8,992 bases of DNA from the NCBI GenBank assembly GCA_937959095.1, contig CALGLY010000379.1, positions 1 through 8,992 on the forward strand, given 5' to 3'. Below are positions 1 to 4,687 of the stretch, piece after piece (the first letter of the stretch is position 1; the number at the start of each line of letters is the position of its first letter). Source of the stretch: an uncultured Saprospiraceae bacterium. Lineage in GTDB: Bacteria; Bacteroidota; Bacteroidia; Chitinophagales; Saprospiraceae. The position numbers and the translations under genes were made by a program. The notes beneath the pieces were generated by a model, which made no database searches, was not told the DNA's origin, and worked only from the letters and a program-made list of their open reading frames with translations.

Positions 1-59
1 TTAATTATATTTTAATATTGAATTTATCTGTAATATGACCAAGAGTTTTCTTGTAAAAA

Positions 60-90
60 TGGATTTCACCCTAAATCCAGTGTTTTTTTT
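60..90 (+). terminator. Putative intrinsic terminator
   Basis: A 7-bp perfect stem (TGGATTT at 60-66 with AAATCCA at 73-79) encloses a 6-base loop and is followed three bases later by eight T residues (83-90). This is the form of a rho-independent terminator reading rightwards. It would end a transcript entering from beyond the left edge. The stem is short and AT-rich, so its strength is uncertain. Confidence 0.45.
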
Positions 91-107
91 CAGCATTCTG
101 TTGAAAT

Positions 108-174
108 TGTTTATGATGTTAAAGCCTTGCAAGTTTGTCTGCTACAAGCAGGCAGGGCTTCAACATCATAAACA
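108..174. repeat. Long stem-loop (19-bp arms, one mismatch)
   Basis: The arms 108-126 and 156-174 are reverse complements at 18 of 19 positions; the mismatch is A121 against C161. Pairing can continue inward from 127-130 to 152-155 with one G-T pair. The roughly 20-base apical part can form alternative small stems (CTGC at 139-142 with GCAG at 148-151). No T tract follows, so a simple terminator is unlikely. It could be a structured mRNA leader, a relic of a small repeat element, or a processing site. Confidence 0.6.
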
Positions 175-178
175 AGCA

Positions 179-197
179 TTTCCTGTTTTACAGGAAA
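179..197. repeat. Short perfect hairpin
   Basis: TTTCCTGT (179-186) and ACAGGAAA (190-197) form an 8-bp perfect stem with a TTT triloop. It lies five bases after the long stem-loop and about 80 bases before the aldolase start. Its function is unknown; it may be part of a structured leader. Confidence 0.5.
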
Positions 198-211
198 ACC
201 CTTTAATATGA

Positions 212-238
212 CTAAGGCTCCTTGCACAAAGCCCTTAG
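212..238. repeat. Bulged hairpin before the aldolase start
   Basis: CTAAGGCT (212-219) pairs with AGCCCTTAG (230-238) as an 8-bp stem with one bulged C and a 10-base loop. It is the third stem-loop in the leader and ends 41 bases before the start codon. There is no T tract after it, so it is not a typical terminator. Confidence 0.4.
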
Positions 239-279
239 CTCTCTTATCTTGCGTCTTCATATTTTAAAAATCTAAAAGG

Positions 280-1293
280 ATGATAAATCTAATTAGTGAT
301 ACCGTCACAAAACCTACCAAAGGAATGCTAGAAGCGATGCTACAAGCAGAAGTAGGCGACGATGTATTTCAAGAAGACCCCAGCGTGAATGCCCTACAAG
401 CCACTGCTGCTGCGATGTTTGGAAAAGAAGCCGCGCTCTTTTGTCCATCAGGAACGATGACCAATCAAATAGCGATAAAAGTCCATACGCAACCCCTCGA
501 TGAAGTGCTTTGCGATCACTATTCGCACGTCTATCAATATGAGACGGGTGGCTATGCTTTTAATTCGGGCGTAGCAATGAATCTGATAGAAGGAACAAAT
601 GGAAAAATAACTGCTACACAGGTCGAAGCAGCCATAAAGCCGCTATATGATTGGTTGCCCGAATCGCGCTTAGTAGTACTAGAAAATACCTGCAACAAAG
701 GCGGCGGCAGCTTCTACACACTCGATGAAATTCGTCCGATACAGCAAATTTGTGCAGCCAAAGGTTTGAAACTTCACCTCGATGGTGCGCGCCTCTTCAA
801 TGCTTTGGTAGAAACGGGGGAAAGCACGCAGGCCGTAGGTGAACTTTTTCATAGTATTTCTATTTGTATTTCTAAAGGGCTAGGCGCGCCCGTCGGTTCG
901 TTGCTTATCGGTGATGCCGATTTTATAGCCAAAGCGCGTCGTTTCCGAAAAGTGATGGGTGGCGGCATGCGCCAAGCAGGCTATTTGGCAGCCGCTTGCA
1001 GTTATGCACTAGAACATCATGTGGAGCGTTTGAAAGAAGACAATGATAGAGCAAAGCAACTCGGGCAAGTATTGGAAGATTTGACCTACGTTGAAAACAT
1101 CCGCCCGATACATAGCAATATTCTTATTTTTGATGTAAAATCACCTTTCACAGCCGCCAGTTTTTTGGAGTTATTACAGCAGAAAGGCATCAAGGCATCG
1201 CCCTTTGGCCCGCAGACGGTGCGCTTTGTCACACACCTTGACTTTACAGAAAAAATGCTAGAAGAAACGATTGCGATTTTGAAGGGGATATAA
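280..1293 (+). CDS. ltaE: Low-specificity L-threonine aldolase (PLP-dependent)
   Basis: This is a complete 337-residue fold-type I PLP enzyme that cleaves L-threonine or L-allo-threonine to glycine and acetaldehyde in the cytoplasm. Visible family landmarks are the N-terminal SDTVTKPT (residues 6-13), GDDVFQEDP (26-34), the PLP phosphate-binding SGTMTNQ (57-63), H83 in DHYSHVYQYETGG, the ENTCNKGGG segment (135-143), HLDGAR (166-171) whose D168 should contact the pyridine nitrogen, and SKGLGAPVGS (198-207) whose K199 is the expected Schiff-base lysine. Length is normal for the family and nothing is truncated. In most relatives the early motif reads GDDVYGEDP or similar; here Q31 replaces the glycine. 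There is no signal peptide. The ATG at 280 gives the standard N terminus. An AAAAGG directly abuts the ATG, too close to act as a normal ribosome site, in keeping with Bacteroidota. The next gene starts 149 bases after the stop, across a large inverted repeat, so an operon is unlikely. Confidence 0.93.
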   Translation: MINLISDTVTKPTKGMLEAMLQAEVGDDVFQEDPSVNALQATAAAMFGKEAALFCPSGTMTNQIAIKVHTQPLDEVLCDHYSHVYQYETGGYAFNSGVAMNLIEGTNGKITATQVEAAIKPLYDWLPESRLVVLENTCNKGGGSFYTLDEIRPIQQICAAKGLKLHLDGARLFNALVETGESTQAVGELFHSISICISKGLGAPVGSLLIGDADFIAKARRFRKVMGGGMRQAGYLAAACSYALEHHVERLKEDNDRAKQLGQVLEDLTYVENIRPIHSNILIFDVKSPFTAASFLELLQQKGIKASPFGPQTVRFVTHLDFTEKMLEETIAILKGI

Positions 1294-1421
1294 TTTAGAG
1301 CAGAGAGTAGAGACCATTCGCTTTGCTCATTGAGAGAATAGAAGTACCTTAAAAATCTCTGTTCCCTGCCCGACGGCAGGCGGGTCTCAACGAAGTGGTC
1401 TCTACTCTCTGCTCTAAATTA
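1291..1421. repeat. Large inverted repeat (26-bp perfect arms), REP-like element
   Basis: The arms 1291-1316 and 1396-1421 are perfect reverse complements over 26 bp. After a bulged G1395 the pairing resumes (1317-1320 with 1391-1394), then after a 9-base left-hand insertion (1321-1329) it resumes again (1330-1335 with 1385-1390), so about 36 bp can pair. The interior holds a second small GC-rich hairpin, CCTGCC-CGAC-GGCAGG (1365-1380), standing out against the AT-rich surroundings. The left arm begins with the TAA stop of the aldolase gene. The form suits a dispersed intergenic REP/BIME-like element, possibly also acting as a terminator. There is no transposase gene. Confidence 0.75.
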
Positions 1422-1442
1422 CATTACAAAACAATAAATAAT

Positions 1443-2678
1443 ATGAAACACATTACTTTACTGATTTTGCTGCTAATGGGCAGTACGTTATTCGCACAAC
1501 ATAGTACTTGCGATGGCACGCGCTATTTATCTGATACTTTCGAGGAATTTGATGTGACCTTTGGGATGAAATTTGGAGAAAATACCACCTTTGCGAATGC
1601 CTTTCAGGAATTGAAAATGGACATTTATGAACCCAAAGGCGATGAAGCAGAAATGCGCCCGACTATCATTCTAGCATTTGGTGGAAGTTTTGTGGCAGGA
1701 CAGCGTGAAAACATGGCTTTCCTCTGCGAAGCCTTTGCAAAGAAAGGCTTTGTAGCAGCAACTATCGACTATCGTTTGCTCGATGGTTTTGCTTTTGATT
1801 CTTCTATCGTCTATGATGCCGTGCTTCGTGCGGTGGGGGATATGGCGGCTTCTGTACGCTACCTTCGAGAAGATGCGGCGACGGCAAATCAATTTCGGAT
1901 AGACCCTAATTATATTTTTGCAGGCGGTATTTCAGCAGGCGCAATTACAGCAACACACCTTGCCTACTTGGATGAGGAAGACAATAAAAACCCTTTACTC
2001 GATGCCCTTATTAATCGAGATGGAGGTTTTCAGAATGGTCGCTTTGAGGGAAATAGCAATGCTAACTTAGAATATTCGAGTGCCGTGCAAGGTGTATTGA
2101 ATTATTCAGGTGCTTTGAAAGATGCTCAATGGATAAGTGCAAATGAGCCGCCTTGTTTCAGTGCGCACGATGACGGGGATACTGTAGTGCCTTACGGCAA
2201 AGGTTTTTCTAGTGCTTTTCCATTCGGAAATTATATGGAAGGAAGCCTAGAAATGACTGCACGCTTTCAGGAATTAGGAATTCAAAATGACCTACTTACA
2301 CTAGAAGAGAGTCCAGATCATGTGAGTTATTTCAATCCTGCTAGTCCAAATGTTAGTTTTGGAGAAGAAGTGGTGGAGCGTTCGGCGATGTTTTTGCATC
2401 AGTTGTTATGCAATCCGAATACGAATACTAAAAGCTATGCAGTAGCCGAAGCGATAGCTTTATTCCCGAATCCAAGCACGGGTTTTGTGGAACTACAATT
2501 AGAAGAAACTATTCAGGAATACACAGTTCAGGTATTTGATTATACAGGAAGATTGGTGCATCAAGTGAGCAATACCAACCAATTAGAACTTGGTCATTTA
2601 CCAAAAGGAATGTATCAAGTAGCAGTCACTTCTGAGGAAGCGGAAACGATTGCGTTTCAGAAATTGATTTTACAGTAA
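1443..2678 (+). CDS. Secreted alpha/beta-hydrolase (esterase-like) with T9SS type A sorting domain
   Basis: This 411-residue exported enzyme probably hydrolyses a carboxylic ester outside the cell. Residues 1-18 form a signal peptide ending LFA, with Q19 as the likely mature start. The alpha/beta-hydrolase domain spans about 40-325. The putative catalytic triad is S164 in the nucleophile elbow GISAG (162-166), D246 in AHDDGDTVVP, and H293 in PDHVSYF. The oxyanion segment reads FGGSF (79-83) where carboxylesterases of this type usually carry HGGGF. The C-terminal 75 residues are a T9SS type A domain: ALFPNPSTG (339-347), VFDYTGRLV (364-372), LPKGMYQV (386-393) and a final KLIL, so the protein should cross the outer membrane by the Por system and be attached or released after cleavage. 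The frame stays open upstream to a GTG at 1395, but that lies inside the inverted repeat and would bury the signal peptide, so I chose ATG 1443. The upstream sequence is A-rich with no Shine-Dalgarno site. It is related to the esterase domains at 4688 and 6991. The substrate is unknown. Confidence 0.85.
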   Translation: MKHITLLILLLMGSTLFAQHSTCDGTRYLSDTFEEFDVTFGMKFGENTTFANAFQELKMDIYEPKGDEAEMRPTIILAFGGSFVAGQRENMAFLCEAFAKKGFVAATIDYRLLDGFAFDSSIVYDAVLRAVGDMAASVRYLREDAATANQFRIDPNYIFAGGISAGAITATHLAYLDEEDNKNPLLDALINRDGGFQNGRFEGNSNANLEYSSAVQGVLNYSGALKDAQWISANEPPCFSAHDDGDTVVPYGKGFSSAFPFGNYMEGSLEMTARFQELGIQNDLLTLEESPDHVSYFNPASPNVSFGEEVVERSAMFLHQLLCNPNTNTKSYAVAEAIALFPNPSTGFVELQLEETIQEYTVQVFDYTGRLVHQVSNTNQLELGHLPKGMYQVAVTSEEAETIAFQKLILQ

Positions 2679-2733
2679 TTGAGATAGACATGACATATCC
2701 TTATTCAGATATGTCATGTCTACGATTTCAATT
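2677..2733. terminator. Bidirectional terminator hairpin between convergent genes
   Basis: A 14-bp perfect stem (2685-2698 with 2709-2722) has a 10-base loop. After a short unpaired stretch, the outer bases AATTGA (2677-2682) pair with TCAATT (2728-2733). The structure sits exactly between the two converging stop codons and overlaps the ends of both, leaving almost no other spacer. There is no strong T tract on either side, so it may block read-through by structure or by mRNA 3'-end protection rather than as a classical intrinsic terminator. Confidence 0.7.
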
Positions 2734-4372
2734 ATCTCCGTGTATCCCACTCGATTTGACCTATAAAGCCTTCATAAATTAGCAATAGTAAATCGAAGCT
2801 ATTCTGTGTAGTATTTTTTCTTGCTCCTTCAAAACGTAACTCCTTTATGTATTGCTCGTCTTCGTATCTACTATATTGATTGACAGCTTTCCAATAATTT
2901 TTCAGACTACGATAAAAAGGGGTATAAAGCGATGGAGCTGCTTCCGAAGCTGCTTCAACAATTGCTCTCGTTTGTACTCGTTTTTCATCCTGATTCAAGT
3001 CTTTCGCAAACGTAAAGAGCTTATTCTGTAACGTATCTTGTTTGATGTCTTTATGATTGCTCCACCACAGGATCTTTTCATCATAAAATACTTCCTTATC
3101 CTTACTTTTATAGCTACCATCTTCTTGAAGCTGCACGATTTCTTTTGATACCAATAAATCAAAAATTTCTTTCGGATTTTCGTACTTTAAAAAAGAAGTT
3201 TGCACTGGTGTGAGTAGTTCATAGATGGTGGTGTCCCCTTTTTTAGGATCAATATAAGGAGTAGGTCGCATCTCAAAATTATGCACTACTTGATAGGCAC
3301 TAGCGCGTATATCCCAATCCGTAATACTAGTGGTATCACGTACTAAGCGTAGCCAATCTTGAAGGCTACTGATAGTGCGACTACTTGCTGCTAGCAAATG
3401 ATTTGCTTTAAGTGTAGTTTCTTTTAGCAGCTTTTTTTCATCAAAGGAGACTTTTTGCTTTGCTTTATAACTTTGAGTGATGGTCATTGCATCGTCTTCA
3501 AAGTTTAAACTTAGATTTTGGTCTTGTGCTGATAGGCGTAATAAATCTTGCACTAAAAAATTAATAACCGATACCTTTTTACTTGTAAACATGGTATTAT
3601 TGGCTAATGCATTAATACCTTGTTCCTTTATTTCTGCAAAGACATCAGCCGTAGAAGTAGCTGATTTGAATTTGGGAACACCCTGTAAATAGTCTATTTT
3701 CGCCGCTTTTAGTTCAGCTCTAATAGTACGATAATATACGCCTTGCTCCTTAGAACTCATCGCTTGAATTTCGTCTCTAGTTTTTGTACGAGTATCTGCA
3801 GATTCATATAAATAACCAAATTTACCAGACCATGCTAAAGTGGATTTTGGCATGACAATAAATTTAAAATCTGTACCTAAAAGCGGGCGAATGCCATGCT
3901 CGGCAGCACGTTTTTTGCGGGCTTCTTCTTCTTTTCTAAGTTGTTCTTTGATGCGTTCATCTAATTCAGGATTTATCACGATAGGCTCATCTTTAGGAGT
4001 GAGTGCAAGAATGGTTTCCTCGAATAAAGCAGCATCATGGAGGTGGAATACGATACCTCGATGTATAAAGTCGCCTTTCACATCCATAAAGCCATAGATG
4101 TCTGCATTAGAATCAATACCTACTTGATCTGGCTGTTCAAAAATGCGCATGAAAATTGGGAAGCGGTCTTCTTCCATCCTGTCCTGAAAATTAGCCTTTG
4201 CTTTCTGAAAGGTAGCAGACCTTGCTAGTCGTTTATATATTTTTTTATTTTTCAGATTTTTCTTGTTGAACGTGACAGTTATTTCTGTCTCATTTATACT
4301 GTTTTGAGCAAGAGCAGTAGACGAAAAGGATAGGGAAATAAAAATTAAAAATAGTATATGCTGTTTTATCAT
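2732..4372 (-). CDS. Exported protein of uncertain family (possibly DUF4836-like)
   Basis: This is a 546-residue protein starting at an ATG on the minus strand (4370-4372). Residues 1-22 are a clear signal peptide (hydrophobic 6-16, end TALA, then Q23); there is no lipobox cysteine, so it is not a lipoprotein. I do not recognise a catalytic motif. After a lysine-rich segment (37-61), residues 72-123 read as a repeat-like beta/alpha unit with GID, DIYGFMDVKG, GIVFHLHD and FEETI. This spacing resembles the Bacteroidota DUF4836 family, but only weakly. Residues 136-158 form a highly charged probable helix (coiled-coil candidate), followed by GTDFKFIVMPKSTLAWSG. The C-terminal half is helical, polar and rich in Lys, Asp, Tyr and Trp. 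No transmembrane segment or T9SS sorting domain is seen, so a periplasmic location is the simplest reading. It stands alone, convergent with the esterase gene and divergent from the tandem paralogs. Confidence 0.75.
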   Translation of the reverse strand: MIKQHILFLIFISLSFSSTALAQNSINETEITVTFNKKNLKNKKIYKRLARSATFQKAKANFQDRMEEDRFPIFMRIFEQPDQVGIDSNADIYGFMDVKGDFIHRGIVFHLHDAALFEETILALTPKDEPIVINPELDERIKEQLRKEEEARKKRAAEHGIRPLLGTDFKFIVMPKSTLAWSGKFGYLYESADTRTKTRDEIQAMSSKEQGVYYRTIRAELKAAKIDYLQGVPKFKSATSTADVFAEIKEQGINALANNTMFTSKKVSVINFLVQDLLRLSAQDQNLSLNFEDDAMTITQSYKAKQKVSFDEKKLLKETTLKANHLLAASSRTISSLQDWLRLVRDTTSITDWDIRASAYQVVHNFEMRPTPYIDPKKGDTTIYELLTPVQTSFLKYENPKEIFDLLVSKEIVQLQEDGSYKSKDKEVFYDEKILWWSNHKDIKQDTLQNKLFTFAKDLNQDEKRVQTRAIVEAASEAAPSLYTPFYRSLKNYWKAVNQYSRYEDEQYIKELRFEGARKNTTQNSFDLLLLIYEGFIGQIEWDTRR

Positions 4373-4427
4373 AATTAAATTTTACAAAATAGTATGAAAA
4401 TATTATTTGATTAATTTTTTTGCGATG

Positions 4428-4435
4428 CAAAAATA
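4428..4435 (-). promoter_or_regulatory. Possible Bacteroidota -7 promoter box for the leftward gene
   Basis: Read on the minus strand, this is TATTTTTG, an exact match to the Bacteroidota -7 consensus TAnnTTTG, lying 56 bases upstream of the start codon. No TTG -33 element lies at the usual 17-23 base distance, and such a motif is easy to find by chance in AT-rich DNA, so this is only a candidate. Confidence 0.25.
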
Positions 4436-4467
4436 TTTATATTCTGATGTTTTTAATTACATTTGTG

Positions 4468-4610
4468 ACATTATGTAGTAAATTTAATAGTGTCACTTTT
4501 TCATCTTACCCCAATTAAGATTTTCCTTGAAACAATATAGAAATGATTTTTTGTTCATAAAAACTTTGTTTTTTATTAAGGCTTATTTGAGTAAACTACA
4601 TTGTGTAGTA
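4468..4610 (+). repeat. Direct repeat pair ACATT[A/G]TGTAGTA
   Basis: Thirteen-base copies at 4468-4480 and 4598-4610 differ at one position and are 130 bases apart, on either side of the middle of the divergent region. The right copy is part of the 15-base palindrome at 4595-4609, while the left copy overlaps the GTGACA...TGTCAC inverted pair. This is compatible with two binding sites for one regulator, but no regulator gene is in the window. Confidence 0.35.
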
Positions 4611-4687
4611 TAAGGTCGAGAATCCTACTATATAACATTGCAATTTCATATAATTTCAGATACTTAGCTAAATTTAAGAAACTTAAT

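Larger units (their letters stand above)
1..279. other. Gene-free leader upstream of the threonine aldolase gene
   Basis: No credible coding region, tRNA or rRNA is visible here. The stretch is AT-rich on its left side and holds four potential stem-loops in a row, listed separately: one followed by a T tract (60-90), a long one (108-174) and two short ones (179-197 and 212-238). The first may end transcription of a gene to the left of the window; the others could lie in the 5' untranslated region of the aldolase mRNA. A weak Bacteroidota-like promoter possibility is TTG at 222-224, a 20-base gap, then TATCTTGC at 245-252. This matches the TAnnTTTG consensus poorly, so I do not call it as a promoter. 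Confidence 0.6.
4373..4687. other. AT-rich divergent intergenic region
   Basis: This 315-base region separates two divergently transcribed genes and must hold promoters for both. No credible ORF or RNA gene is visible; the extension of the right-hand reading frame back to a TTG at 4601 is not protein-like before the signal peptide. Symmetric elements that could be operators are an inverted pair GTGACA (4465-4470) and TGTCAC (4491-4496) with a 20-base spacer, and the palindrome ACTACA-TTG-TGTAGT (4595-4609). I could not find a convincing TTG / TAnnTTTG promoter pair for the rightward gene. Confidence 0.6.

Noticed and set aside
1365..1380. CRISPR-like or integrase attachment site at the GC-rich palindrome
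   Set aside because: There is only one copy in the window, with no spacer array, cas gene, integrase or tRNA. It is better explained as the inner hairpin of a REP-like repeat.
1395..1442. Upstream extension of the T9SS esterase to a GTG start
   Set aside because: The extension lies in the arm of the inverted repeat and would put 16 polar residues before a textbook signal peptide starting at 1443.
1671..1892. Minus-strand 73-codon frame inside the T9SS esterase gene
   Set aside because: It is antisense to a conserved catalytic region with no independent coding signal.
3477..4228. Three short plus-strand frames within the 546-residue minus-strand gene
   Set aside because: All are antisense shadows; none has a plausible protein composition or motif.
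4601..4687. Upstream extension of paralog 1 to a TTG start
   Set aside because: The 29 extra residues would precede a clear signal peptide, and paralog 2 starts at the equivalent of the ATG at 4688.
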